A stretch of 64,000 nt of DNA from assembly GCF_038405225.1 (NCBI RefSeq), contig NZ_CP151657.1, positions 1,364,001-1,428,000 of the forward strand. Direction: 5' to 3'. The notes under the pieces are model-generated. The model was not told the DNA's origin. It saw only the letters and a list, made by a program, of their open reading frames with translations, and made no database searches. The stretch comes from Arthrobacter citreus (GTDB lineage Bacteria; Actinomycetota; Actinomycetes; Actinomycetales; Micrococcaceae). This document shows, in pieces, positions 35,407 through 47,122 of the stretch. Numbering within the stretch: position 1 is the first letter of the stretch; each line of letters begins with the position of its first letter. A program made the translations under genes and the position numbers.

Positions 35407-36145
35407 GCCTGCGCCGGGCACGCAGCCGGTGCCGTTCGCGCAGCCGGCGCCCCGGCGGTTCACCGCGGAAGTCGACGTCGAACGTCTGGTACGCGCGCAC
35501 CACCCGGCTGCGCAGTCCCCGCCAGCTGTAAAAAGGGCGGGCCGAAACGCCCACCCGCAGCCGCGGGTCATACAGCACCGACATGTCCGGGCGGATCTGG
35601 TAGCTCAATTCGAGGTCATCATGCAGCTCCGGACGGTCCCGGTGCACCCGGTCCCGAAGGGCGGCCCACATGCCCGCCGGCATCGCGAAGTTTGAGCCAA
35701 ACAGCGGCGGGTGGCCGAGCAGCAGCCCCACCACTCGGATGTACCCGCCGATATAAATGTTGCGGGCCACCCAGCAGATCATCCGGTTCGCGCCGTAAAA
35801 GTCTCCAGGACCGGTAACCGCCGTCAGCGGCCCCGCCGATGCGAGCAGTGTCTCCACCCGCTCCAGCCAGTCCGGTGGCGGAACGGAATCCGCATCCAGG
35901 CGGGCCAGGATATCCCCGGTTGCGGCATCGAGGCCGGCAGCCGTTGCCCCGGTGATGCCCGGAAGGTCCAGGTACAGGCGGCGCACGCCGGCCGCGGAAC
36001 ACACGGCCGCAGTGTTGTCGGTGCTGGCGTTGTCCACCACCACTATTTCATCCGGGGTCCTGGTCTGGCGGCCGAGGGCCGCAAGGCAGGCAGCGAGCAT
36101 CGGTGCATCGTTCCGGGACGGGATAACCACCGAGATTGTCGCCAT
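35366..36145 (-). CDS. Family 2 glycosyltransferase
   Basis: 259 residues. Start ISVVIPSRNDAPMLAACL, VVDNASTDNT, ILARLDADSVPPPDW (DxD metal site) and LHDDLELSYQI as the acceptor-side acid region. One hydrophobic stretch (GGYIRVVGLLLG) may touch the membrane. The Arg-rich C-terminus (RERHRLRARRRL) is encoded in the part that overlaps the convergent hydrolase. No polysaccharide cluster is nearby, so the product is unknown. Confidence 0.8.
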   Translation of the reverse strand: MATISVVIPSRNDAPMLAACLAALGRQTRTPDEIVVVDNASTDNTAAVCSAAGVRRLYLDLPGITGATAAGLDAATGDILARLDADSVPPPDWLERVETLLASAGPLTAVTGPGDFYGANRMICWVARNIYIGGYIRVVGLLLGHPPLFGSNFAMPAGMWAALRDRVHRDRPELHDDLELSYQIRPDMSVLYDPRLRVGVSARPFYSWRGLRSRVVRAYQTFDVDFRGEPPGRRLRERHRLRARRRLTPPPHTAPRGPG

Positions 36146-36278
36146 GGTGTCACGACTGTAGCGGTGACCGGCCGGGGCCGGCCATGCCTTCGCCCGGAAG
36201 TGAACCGGAGCCCGCCGATTTACCCGGACCGCGGACTGGTCCTGCCGAAACCTGATCTAACAGGACCGGTCCTGCCTG

Positions 36279-36308
36279 GGTTAGTCCTGCCGGGGTTAGT
36301 CCTGCCGG
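36279..36308. repeat. Perfect tandem 15-bp repeat over the nhaA stop
   Basis: Two copies of GGTTAGTCCTGCCGG (36,279-36,293 and 36,294-36,308). On the minus strand each copy carries the end PRQD-stop of NhaA, giving two identical in-frame stops 15 bp apart; a degraded third copy follows. Confidence 0.9.
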
Positions 36309-37675
36309 GGCGGGCGCACCGCATTGGACTGCTGATACACATCGGGCACGCCGTCGCCGTCGTCGTCCACGTTTTCCTCCGCCTCGACCGCACGGTAGTG
36401 GCGGTTGCGGCGGGAGAGGATCAGTGCTGCCAGCAGCGCGGCCAGGATCGATGCGGTCAGGATGCCCACCTTGGCGTGGTCATTGGGCAGTGTCCCGTGT
36501 CCGAAGCTCAGGTCGGCGACCAGCAGCGAAACGGTGAAACCGATCCCCGCCAGCACGGCAACGCCGAGGAGGTCAATCCACTTGAACGACGTATCCAGGG
36601 TGGCGCGGGTGACTTTGGTCAGCAGCCAGGTGGTGCCGAGGATGCCGATCGGCTTGCCCAGCACCAGACCGGCAATGATGCCCACGGAAATGGGGTCGGT
36701 CAGCGAGGAGACAAAGCCGTCCCAGCCGCCCACCGCCACCCCGGCGGAGAAGAACGCGAACACGGGAACCGCAAAACCGGCGGACAGGGGGCGGAAGCGG
36801 TGCTCGAAGATTTCCGACAGGCCGGGTCCGGCCTCGGGGCCGCCGCTGGCCTTGCTGCGGATAACCGGAACCGCGAAGCCCAGCAGCACGCCGGCAACGG
36901 TGGCATGGATCCCGGAGGAGTGCACCAGGGCCCAGACGACGACGCCGATCGGCAGCAGGATGAACCATGCGGCGGAGGCCTTCAGCCCGAAGAAGCGGCG
37001 GTACTTCTGCGCGAGGAAGGTGTAGAGCGCCAGTCCGGCCAGTGCCAGCAGCAGCGGTGTGACCTCCAGGTCCTCGGTGTAGAAGACGGCAATGATGGTG
37101 ATGGCCAGCAGGTCATCAACCACGGCCAGGGTCAGCAGGAAGATCCGCAGCGCGGACGGCAGATGTGAGCCGATGATTGCGAGGACGGCCACGGCAAAGG
37201 CGATGTCGGTGGCCGTGGGGATGGCCCATCCCTTGAGGGTCTCCGGGCTGCTCAGGTTGATGACGGCGTAAATGGCTGCGGGAACCACGACGCCGCCCAC
37301 GGCGGCCGCCACGGGAACAATGGCCTTGCTGAAATTCCGCAGATCGCCGGCCACGAACTCACGTTTGAGCTCCAGTCCCACGAGGAAGAAGAAAACGGCC
37401 AGCAGGCCGTCGGCGGCCCAAGCGCCCAGGCTTAGCTGCAGGTGCCAGGGCTCGTAGCCGATCTCGAAGTCACGCAGCGCGAAGTAGCTGTCCGAAAGCG
37501 GTGAGTTGGCCCAGATAAGGGCGATGACTGCCGCTGCGACCAGCAGCATGCCTCCGACGGTTTCCTTACGCAGGATTTCACCGATACGGAGTTTTTCGCT
37601 GTAACTGCCGCGGCTGAAAAAGCGGGGGCGGTCCTTGGAAGTGGAAGCTGGTTCCGGGGACTGATGGGGCTGCAC
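36296..37675 (-). CDS. nhaA: Na+/H+ antiporter NhaA
   Basis: 459 residues with 11-12 membrane segments. It exchanges sodium for protons and protects against salt and alkaline pH. Seen: [16 protein letters not shown], the paired aspartates in [12 protein letters not shown] that bind the ions, and [15 protein letters not shown]. The GTG start at 37,675 has CAGGAG upstream. Compared with E. coli NhaA (388 residues) it has a longer N-terminus and an acidic C-terminal tail ([13 protein letters not shown]) that might sense sodium or calcium. A terminator-like hairpin lies directly before its ribosome site. Confidence 0.93.
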   Translation of the reverse strand: MQPHQSPEPASTSKDRPRFFSRGSYSEKLRIGEILRKETVGGMLLVAAAVIALIWANSPLSDSYFALRDFEIGYEPWHLQLSLGAWAADGLLAVFFFLVGLELKREFVAGDLRNFSKAIVPVAAAVGGVVVPAAIYAVINLSSPETLKGWAIPTATDIAFAVAVLAIIGSHLPSALRIFLLTLAVVDDLLAITIIAVFYTEDLEVTPLLLALAGLALYTFLAQKYRRFFGLKASAAWFILLPIGVVVWALVHSSGIHATVAGVLLGFAVPVIRSKASGGPEAGPGLSEIFEHRFRPLSAGFAVPVFAFFSAGVAVGGWDGFVSSLTDPISVGIIAGLVLGKPIGILGTTWLLTKVTRATLDTSFKWIDLLGVAVLAGIGFTVSLLVADLSFGHGTLPNDHAKVGILTASILAALLAALILSRRNRHYRAVEAEENVDDDGDGVPDVYQQSNAVRPPRQD

Positions 37676-37687
37676 GGAGAACTCCTG

Positions 37688-37717
37688 AAAAAGCGGTCGA
37701 CAATGTTATTGCCGACC
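37688..37717 (-). terminator. Hairpin plus T-run directly before the nhaA ribosome site
   Basis: On the minus strand: GGTCGGCAAT, loop aac, ATTGTCGACC (9 of 10 pairs), then GCTTTTT, which runs straight into CAGGAG, the nhaA ribosome site. It can terminate transcripts from the LigD gene upstream or act as an attenuator for nhaA. Confidence 0.6.
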
Positions 37718-37828
37718 AGACTTCCCGGCGCACCTTCGTTCCACCTTACGGGAAATCCGGGCCCCGCTCGAACCGAAGGCCGCTGCCAGCCGACACATTT
37801 CCTGGATGGGAGGCCACAGCGGGCGCGG

Positions 37829-38851
37829 TCAGTCTTTCTTCCGGGCCCGGCTCGGCTGGACCCGCATCGGCTCGCCTGGCATCTTGGGATAATCCGGCGG
37901 GAACGGCATTTCGCCCAGTCCGTTGTCCAGATCCCGCTGCCACCACTGCAGCAGCACCTCAATGCTGCCCGGGCTGGAACCCATGTCCGCCCAGGGATCC
38001 CCGACGGTGCGCAGCCGCTCGGGAACCGTGAGGATGGTGAAGTCCCGCGGGTCCGCGTCCTCGAGCTCGTCCCAGGCCAGCGGGGTGGACACCGGCGCAT
38101 GCGGCAGCGCCCGCGGGCTGTAGGCGCCGGCGATGGTGCGGTCACGGTTTGCCTGGTTGAAGTCCACGAAGATGTTTTCTCCCCGTTCCTCCTTCCACCA
38201 GGCCGTGGTGACCTTCTCCGGCATCCGGCGCTCCAGCTCGCGGGCGGCCGCAATAACGGCATGACGGACATCAAGGAACTCATGATCCGGGGTGATGGGC
38301 GCGTAAACGTGCAGCCCCCGGTTGCCTGAGGTCTTGATGAACGCTTCCAGGCCGGCTTCGGCAAGGACGCTGCGCAGCTCGACGGCGGCCGGCACGGCGT
38401 CGTCAAAATCCGTGCCCGGCTGCGGATCCAGGTCGATGCGCAGCTGATCCGGGTTGTCGGTGTTTTCGGTGCGGGACGGCCAGGGATGGAAGACCACCGT
38501 GTTCATCTGGACGGCCCAGACTGCGGCTGCCGGTTCGTCGAGGATCAGCTGGGGATGTGCGCGTGCGCTCGGATAGGTGACGGTGACGGCCCGGATAAAG
38601 TCAGGCGCACCCTTGGGCGGATTCTTGGAGAAGAACTGTTCACCGTCTATTCCGTCGGGAAAACGCTGCAGCGATACGGGACGGTCTCCGTTAGCGGTGA
38701 TGAAGGCGCTGCCCACCTCCGCCACGTACTGCGCGAGGTCAAGCTTCGTCAGCCCCAGCTCGGGCCAAAGCACCCGGTCGGGGCTGGAAATCCGCATCTC
38801 GCGCTCGCCGTGCGGACCCTGGACAGTGAGTGTGGTTGCTTTGCCGGCCAT
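37829..38851 (-). CDS. LigD-type polymerase (primase) domain protein, stand-alone
   Basis: 340 residues, the polymerase module of bacterial non-homologous end joining. Seen: LQRFPDGIDGEQFFSKNPPKG, RIDLDPQPGTDFDDA with the metal-binding DxD, TSGNRGLHVYAPI and VDFNQANRDRTIAGAYSPR. It fills gaps at broken DNA ends, often with ribonucleotides. No ligase or nuclease domain is fused and no Ku gene is in the window, so partners must be elsewhere. The Lys/Arg tail (SRARKKD) may help DNA binding. Confidence 0.9.
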   Translation of the reverse strand: MAGKATTLTVQGPHGEREMRISSPDRVLWPELGLTKLDLAQYVAEVGSAFITANGDRPVSLQRFPDGIDGEQFFSKNPPKGAPDFIRAVTVTYPSARAHPQLILDEPAAAVWAVQMNTVVFHPWPSRTENTDNPDQLRIDLDPQPGTDFDDAVPAAVELRSVLAEAGLEAFIKTSGNRGLHVYAPITPDHEFLDVRHAVIAAARELERRMPEKVTTAWWKEERGENIFVDFNQANRDRTIAGAYSPRALPHAPVSTPLAWDELEDADPRDFTILTVPERLRTVGDPWADMGSSPGSIEVLLQWWQRDLDNGLGEMPFPPDYPKMPGEPMRVQPSRARKKD

Positions 38852-38901
38852 GGCGATAACCTACTCCGGATTCGCCGGAGGGTCACGGATGGCTGCTGGG
38901 A

Positions 38902-42144
<3,243 letters not shown>

Positions 42145-42196
42145 CGCCGGCGGTCACGCAGGCCCGTGACGTCCAGCAGGTGACGCCCGGCCCACT

Positions 42197-42838
42197 CTAG
42201 CGGCGGATAATGCGGCGCTTGCGTGCCTCGTTGACGGCGGCCGTGCGGTTATCCACTCCGAGTTTCTCGTAGATGTGCACCAAATGGGTCTTGACCGTGG
42301 CTTCGGAGATGAACAGGGCCCGGGCCATTGCCCGGTTGGCCATGCCGTCGGCCAGCAGTTCCAGCAGCTCCAGTTCCCGGGGACTCAGGGCTGTTTCGGG
42401 ATTGCGCAGTTGCCCCAGCAGGCGTCCGGCGACCTGTGGCGCCAGCGCGGTCCGTCCTTCGGCGGCGGCCGTGACGGCGCTGCGGATCTCTTCGGGCGCC
42501 GCGTCTTTGAGCATGTAGCCGGCGGCGCCGGCATCGATGGCCGCAAGGATATCGGCGTCGCTGTCGTAGGTGGTCAGGATCAGCACCGGTGGGCCCTGGG
42601 CGGCGCGGATCTGCCGGGTGGCGGTGACTCCATCCATGCCCGGGGCCATTTGCAGGTCCATGAGCACCACGTCCACCGGAGTTCCCAGCGTCTGCAGCCG
42701 GTCCAGTTCAGCGATGGCGGCAGCACCGTCAGCGGCCTCTGCCGCCACTTCCACGCCCTCGAAGTCACCCAGCATGGCACGCAGTCCCGCCCGGACCACG
42801 GGATGATCGTCCACCAGGAGGATGCGGGTGGGACTCAT
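42197..42838 (-). CDS. NarL/LuxR-type response regulator
   Basis: 213 residues. Receiver domain with acidic pair VDDH near residues 9-12 and phosphorylation site Asp61 in VLMDLQM, Lys in YMLKDAAPEE, then a LuxR HTH (ALSPRELELLELLADGMANRAMARALFISEATVKTHL is split over residues 148-182). The start overlaps the kinase stop by 4 bp. The probable target is the divergent ABC exporter. Confidence 0.93.
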   Translation of the reverse strand: MSPTRILLVDDHPVVRAGLRAMLGDFEGVEVAAEAADGAAAIAELDRLQTLGTPVDVVLMDLQMAPGMDGVTATRQIRAAQGPPVLILTTYDSDADILAAIDAGAAGYMLKDAAPEEIRSAVTAAAEGRTALAPQVAGRLLGQLRNPETALSPRELELLELLADGMANRAMARALFISEATVKTHLVHIYEKLGVDNRTAAVNEARKRRIIRR

Positions 42839-44190
42839 GAGCTTCTCTCCCGATTCGGTGCTCCGCTTTCCAGCGGCAGCCGCAGGGCCACCACCGTCCC
42901 CTCACCGGGCGCCGACTCGACGTTGAGGCTTCCGTGCAGGGCGGTGACCCGTTCGCGCAGCGACAACAGTCCGAAGCCGGATCCGTCGGGCCGCGGACCG
43001 GTGGGAAGATCGGCAGGGTCAAAGCCCGCGCCGTCGTCGAAAACGTCCAGGGCCACCGAGTCCGGCGAGTATTCAAGCGTTACGACGGCGGAGGACGCCC
43101 CCGCGTGCGAGACGATGTTGGCGAGCAGTGACTGCGCGGCGCGCAGCAGAGTTGCTTCATACGCAGCGTGCAGGGGCACGGGTGTGCCGTCCACCCGGAA
43201 AACGCACTCGAGCCGTCCCCCTCCGGCGGCCGAGCGCCGGGCCGTGTCCGAGCACAGTGCGGCAAGGCGTGCATCGAGCGAACCCCGCTCCAGCGGCGCT
43301 GCGGCCAGGCCGCGGACAAACCTGCGGGCCTCGGCCAGATTCTCGGCGGCCGTGCCCTGCACCAGGGTGATGCGCTCCCGCGCCAGTGCCGTGTCTCCGC
43401 CGTCCAGGGCACTGCCTGCAGCACGGGCCAGCAGCACAATGCTCGACAGCCCCTGGGCCAGGGTGTCGTGGATTTCCCGGGCCAGCCGTTCGCGCTCGGC
43501 CAGCATGCCGGCCTCATGCTGTGAAGCAGCCAACTCACCGCGGGTACGGTGCAGTTCAGCGAGCGCCCGGCGCTGATTGACGCTCTCCCGGTGCAGGGCA
43601 GAGTAGGCGCTGCCCATGATCACGGCAAACAATGCGCCGATGGCCGGACCCAGGAGCGCAGGGGCAGTCGGCTGGCCGGCCCGCACGAACTGAGCGGCGA
43701 CAACAGCCGCGGTGGTCAGGGCCACGGCGGCGAGCGCCGGGCCGGTGCGCAGCAGGTGCAGATCCAGGAAAAACAGCGGGAAGGCCACCCAGGAGAATTC
43801 GGGACTGATGATCAACAGGCACAGCCACAGTGCAGTCACAATGGCCAGCCATACGGGCCCGTACCTGCTGGGGTCCGGACCTGTTCCTGTGGTGGCGAAC
43901 CGCTTCTCGGTGACTGTCCCGGCCAGGTAAATGCCGGCAAGCAGCACGCTCAGGACGTAAGCACATACCTGCGCCGGCAGGGCCGGCGGCGACAGGGTCA
44001 TCTGCACCAGGGCCAGCAGCAGCAAGCCGGCAAAGGCCGCGTGCAGGGCGGTACGGAGCGCGCGGAGCACCATGTCGCCCGGTGACCCGGGGACCGCCCG
44101 TACCGAACCAGCCGGGCCCTCTGCCCACACATTCATGCCCCCAAGCTCGGTGCCGGTTACTAGGGGGCGGCGTTGGGCACGGGCATTCAT
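42835..44190 (-). CDS. Sensor histidine kinase (HisKA_3 type)
   Basis: 451 residues from the ATG at 44,190 (a second ATG at 44,136 is also possible; neither has a strong ribosome site). Six or so membrane segments in the first half, then the dimerisation helix with the phosphorylated His in LAREIHDTLAQGLSS and an ATP-binding domain with VFDDGAGFDP and GSGFGLLSLRERV. No large outside domain is seen, so it may sense the membrane itself or a partner such as the ABC exporter. Transcribed with the response regulator and divergent from the exporter genes. Confidence 0.9.
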   Translation of the reverse strand: MNARAQRRPLVTGTELGGMNVWAEGPAGSVRAVPGSPGDMVLRALRTALHAAFAGLLLLALVQMTLSPPALPAQVCAYVLSVLLAGIYLAGTVTEKRFATTGTGPDPSRYGPVWLAIVTALWLCLLIISPEFSWVAFPLFFLDLHLLRTGPALAAVALTTAAVVAAQFVRAGQPTAPALLGPAIGALFAVIMGSAYSALHRESVNQRRALAELHRTRGELAASQHEAGMLAERERLAREIHDTLAQGLSSIVLLARAAGSALDGGDTALARERITLVQGTAAENLAEARRFVRGLAAAPLERGSLDARLAALCSDTARRSAAGGGRLECVFRVDGTPVPLHAAYEATLLRAAQSLLANIVSHAGASSAVVTLEYSPDSVALDVFDDGAGFDPADLPTGPRPDGSGFGLLSLRERVTALHGSLNVESAPGEGTVVALRLPLESGAPNRERSS

Positions 44191-44367
44191 GCTTCCAGCG
44201 TAGGCGGCCCCGGTCAGCGGCACATCAACCAAACGGTGGACCCAGGCCTCACCCCCATGGCTGCTGCTAATCAACCGCGCTTCCGATGGTTTGCACCCGG
44301 ATCAACGGAAGGCTGGGAACCGTGGACAAAACCGGCCGGAACCCCGGCCGTGATGAAAGGACTTTCC

Positions 44368-45456
44368 GTGTATCTCGCACTTCGTGACATTCGTTTCGCC
44401 AAGGGCCGCTTCGCCCTGATGGGCAGCGTCGTCGCGCTGATCTCGCTCCTGCTCGTGCTGCTCTCAGGGCTCACCGCGGGACTGGGTAACCAAAACACGG
44501 CAGCCATCGCCGGCCTGGCCGGAGACGGAGTCAGTTCAGTGGCCTTTGGCGCTCCCGGCGATGGGGAACCCAAGGCTTCCTACACCGAATCGGTGGTGAC
44601 GGAACAGCAGCTGCGGCAGTGGCGGGCCACCGACGGGGTTGCCGGCGCACAACCGCTGGGCATCACCCAAACCCGTGCCGTTGCCGGGTCCACCGCCAAT
44701 GTGGCCGTCTTCGGCGTCGAACCCGGGTCTTCACTGGCCCCCGGAGCAGTGGACGAGGCCGGGGTCATCCTGGGCGCCTCCACCGCTGAGGACCTCGGCG
44801 TTTCCATCGGCGGTACCGTGGCACTGGGCGGGCGCGAGCTGACGGTCACTGCCGTTTCCAGTGACTCCTGGTACAGTCACACCCCGGTGGCCTGGACATC
44901 GCTGGACGTCTGGCAGCAGGTGGCGCACACCAACGACGCCGGCCTGCCGAAGGCTCCCATTGCCACCGTCATTGTCGCCGACGCCTCCGAAGCAGCCGCC
45001 GCCCAGGCTGATGCCGCCGCCGGCACCGTTTCGACCGATGTTCGGGGCTCCTACCAGGCCCTGGGATCCTACTCCTCCGAAAACGGTTCGCTGCTGATGA
45101 TGCAGGTTTTCCTCTACGGCATTTCCGCGCTGGTCATCGTGGCGTTCCTGACTGTCTGGACCGTGCAGCGCACCCGCGACATTGCCGTGCTCAAGGCTCT
45201 TGGCGGTTCCTCCGCCTACTTGCTCCGCGATGCCTTGGCCCAGGCAGCAATCGTCCTGATCGGCGGAGCCGTTGCCGGTGGCCTGGTGGGCCTGGGCCTG
45301 GGCGCTGTTGCAGCAACAGTGGCGCCGTTTTTGCTCAGTTTCACCACAACAGTGCTTCCCGTTGCCGGCATCGTCCTGCTGGGACTGGCCGGTGCCGCGC
45401 TCGCCGTCCGCAGTGTCACCAAGGTTGATCCGTTGACCGCACTGGGCGGGAACTGA
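44368..45456 (+). CDS. FtsX-like ABC exporter permease (single copy)
   Basis: 362 residues from GTG at 44,368, chosen because AAAGGA lies 6 nt upstream; an ATG at 44,353 has no ribosome site. One N-terminal membrane segment (GSVVALISLLLVLLSG), a large outside domain of about 200 residues, and three C-terminal segments of the FtsX/MacB type ending VTKVDPLTALGG. Two copies would pair with the ATPase downstream. Such LolCD/MacB-like systems export peptides or relieve membrane stress. Confidence 0.87.
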   Translation: MYLALRDIRFAKGRFALMGSVVALISLLLVLLSGLTAGLGNQNTAAIAGLAGDGVSSVAFGAPGDGEPKASYTESVVTEQQLRQWRATDGVAGAQPLGITQTRAVAGSTANVAVFGVEPGSSLAPGAVDEAGVILGASTAEDLGVSIGGTVALGGRELTVTAVSSDSWYSHTPVAWTSLDVWQQVAHTNDAGLPKAPIATVIVADASEAAAAQADAAAGTVSTDVRGSYQALGSYSSENGSLLMMQVFLYGISALVIVAFLTVWTVQRTRDIAVLKALGGSSAYLLRDALAQAAIVLIGGAVAGGLVGLGLGAVAATVAPFLLSFTTTVLPVAGIVLLGLAGAALAVRSVTKVDPLTALGGN

Positions 45457-45536
45457 CACACCACCCGGCTTCTGCGGCCGTCAGCCACCGTGACCCGCAC
45501 TGCGTAACCTCCCCAGCTTCCTGAAAGGAATCCCCC

Positions 45537-46325
45537 ATGCATTCCACTCCCCAGTCCGCCGCCGCTGTCCCCGACTTCGTCCCTGCCTCCGCCGGCCCGG
45601 AATTCGCCCGCCCGGAATCCGCCGGCCCGGTCCCCGCTCTGGACCTCGCCGGAGTCACCCTCGAGTACCCCGACGGCGAGGGGACCCTGAAGGCGCTGGA
45701 CAACGTCAGCCTGCAGGTGCCGGCCGGCGAAGTGCTGGCCCTGGTGGGCCCCTCAGGGTCCGGCAAGTCCTCGCTGCTGGCCGTTGCGGCAACCCTCATC
45801 CAGCCAACCGCGGGAAAGGTGGAGGTGGCCGGAACCAACACAGCATTACTCGACGACGCCGGACGCACCACCCTGCGCCGCGGCAAAGTGGGCCTGATCT
45901 TCCAGCAGCCCAACCTGCTGCCCTCCCTTACTGCCGTGGAACAGCTGGTCATCACCGACCGCCTGCGGGGAATCCGGTCAGCTTCCTCGGAGCGGCGGGC
46001 CAGGGAACTGCTGGATCTGGTGGGCCTGGCTCCGGCGGCGGGGAAACGTCCGCACCAGCTGTCCGGCGGGCAGCGGCAGCGCGTGAACATCGCCCGTGCG
46101 CTCATGGGCAGCCCGGCCCTGATGCTGGTGGATGAGCCCACGGCGGCCCTGGACCATGAACGCTCCGAGAGCATCGTCAAGCTGCTGGTGGCCCTGACCA
46201 GGGAGTTCGGCTTCGGAACGGTCATGGTCACACATGACACCGACTTTGTTCCGCTGACCGACGCCGTCGCAACAATGCGCGACGGGGTGCTGGCCCCGGG
46301 CTCCCGGGGGACTTACGCCCGGTAG
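45537..46325 (+). CDS. ABC exporter ATPase, LolD/MacB type
   Basis: 262 residues. Walker A LVGPSGSGKSSLL (about residues 66-75), signature LSGGQRQRVNIARAL, Walker B LMLVDEPTAALD, and a His switch VTHDTDF. The first 35 residues are an Ala/Pro/Ser tail. AAAGGA precedes the ATG. It powers the FtsX-like permease 80 bp upstream and is not a sugar-importer (MsiK-like) ATPase, since it lacks the C-terminal regulatory domain of that group. Confidence 0.92.
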   Translation: MHSTPQSAAAVPDFVPASAGPEFARPESAGPVPALDLAGVTLEYPDGEGTLKALDNVSLQVPAGEVLALVGPSGSGKSSLLAVAATLIQPTAGKVEVAGTNTALLDDAGRTTLRRGKVGLIFQQPNLLPSLTAVEQLVITDRLRGIRSASSERRARELLDLVGLAPAAGKRPHQLSGGQRQRVNIARALMGSPALMLVDEPTAALDHERSESIVKLLVALTREFGFGTVMVTHDTDFVPLTDAVATMRDGVLAPGSRGTYAR

Positions 46326-46337
46326 TGCCCGGGGGTT

Positions 46338-46880
46338 TCAGTCGGTGCGGGGTCCGTTCGCGGCGTAGTGGTTCCAGGCGGCCAGTGGCGCGGAAATCAC
46401 GACAAACCGGTCATCAAAGGAATCGGCACGGTAATCGTCCCCCAGGTTGTGTTCGCGGGCCACGGCAAAAGCGCGGCGGTAATCGGCGGTCGGGTCGAGC
46501 ACAAATCGGCGGTCGGGGCCATGTCGAACAACGGCCCAGCGGGTGTCCGGCGCTGCGCCGGCGGCGTCGTCGTAGTCGTAGTAGTCGGCGGGCATCCCGA
46601 ACCTGCCATCCCAGTCGATGCCTGTCAGCGTGACTTCCGGCAGCACCTCGGAGGGGCGGGCCATCCGCCAGTCACGGACCGCGAGGTCAGTGTCTCCCAC
46701 GGTCAGCGCCACGTTGGCGCGGATGCGGCGGTTCAGGGGCATCACTTCGGCGAGCCTGCGCGGAGCCAGATTATGCGGCTCGGTCAGCAGCAGACCGGCG
46801 TCGGTGGCGAGTGCGAAGATCTGCGATCCGTCGGCAGCCGCGCGGGGCTCGATCCGGCGGAGAGTAGTCGTTATTTCCAA
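46338..46880 (-). CDS. Protein of unknown function
   Basis: 180 residues from TTG at 46,880, preferred because GGAG lies close upstream; the ATG at 46,916 has none. Contains ADGSQIFALATDAGLLLTEPHN, many Arg, Asp and Tyr, an acidic YYDYDDA patch, and no membrane segment or signal peptide. I do not recognise a family. It is convergent with the ABC ATPase gene and divergent from the aldose epimerase gene. Confidence 0.65.
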   Translation of the reverse strand: MEITTTLRRIEPRAAADGSQIFALATDAGLLLTEPHNLAPRRLAEVMPLNRRIRANVALTVGDTDLAVRDWRMARPSEVLPEVTLTGIDWDGRFGMPADYYDYDDAAGAAPDTRWAVVRHGPDRRFVLDPTADYRRAFAVAREHNLGDDYRADSFDDRFVVISAPLAAWNHYAANGPRTD

Positions 46881-47017
46881 GGGCTCCTTCCTTTCAGCAG
46901 CTTGTGGCGCCCCCATGCCGGGAGGGGCACGTCCCGGCGCCAGCGGTCAGCAAAATGCTCCCTCCGGTAAACGTCTTCTTGTCCCTCGATGTTCCCGGCG
47001 GGGCAGGCAAACCGTGC

Positions 47018-47047
47018 TTGTTAGCGCTCACAGGTAAACTCTAAAAT
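47018..47047 (+). promoter_or_regulatory. Promoter/operator of epimerase-LacI operon
   Basis: TTGTTA (47,018-47,023), 18 nt, TAAAAT (47,042-47,047). The operator GTTAGCGCTCAC (47,020-47,031, one mismatch from the perfect palindrome) overlaps the -35, so a bound LacI dimer would block polymerase. This supports self-control of the LacI gene downstream. Confidence 0.65.
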
Positions 47048-47122
47048 CGCAGCGCACGCACGACGCAGACCGGGCAGTTTCCAGGACAACTTGGGGACCC
47101 CGCCGCCGACAGGAGCCGGACC

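Noticed and set aside
35711-37168. 485-codon plus-strand ORF opposite glycosyltransferase and nhaA
   Set aside because: Gln/Gly/His-rich shadow of two well-supported minus-strand genes.
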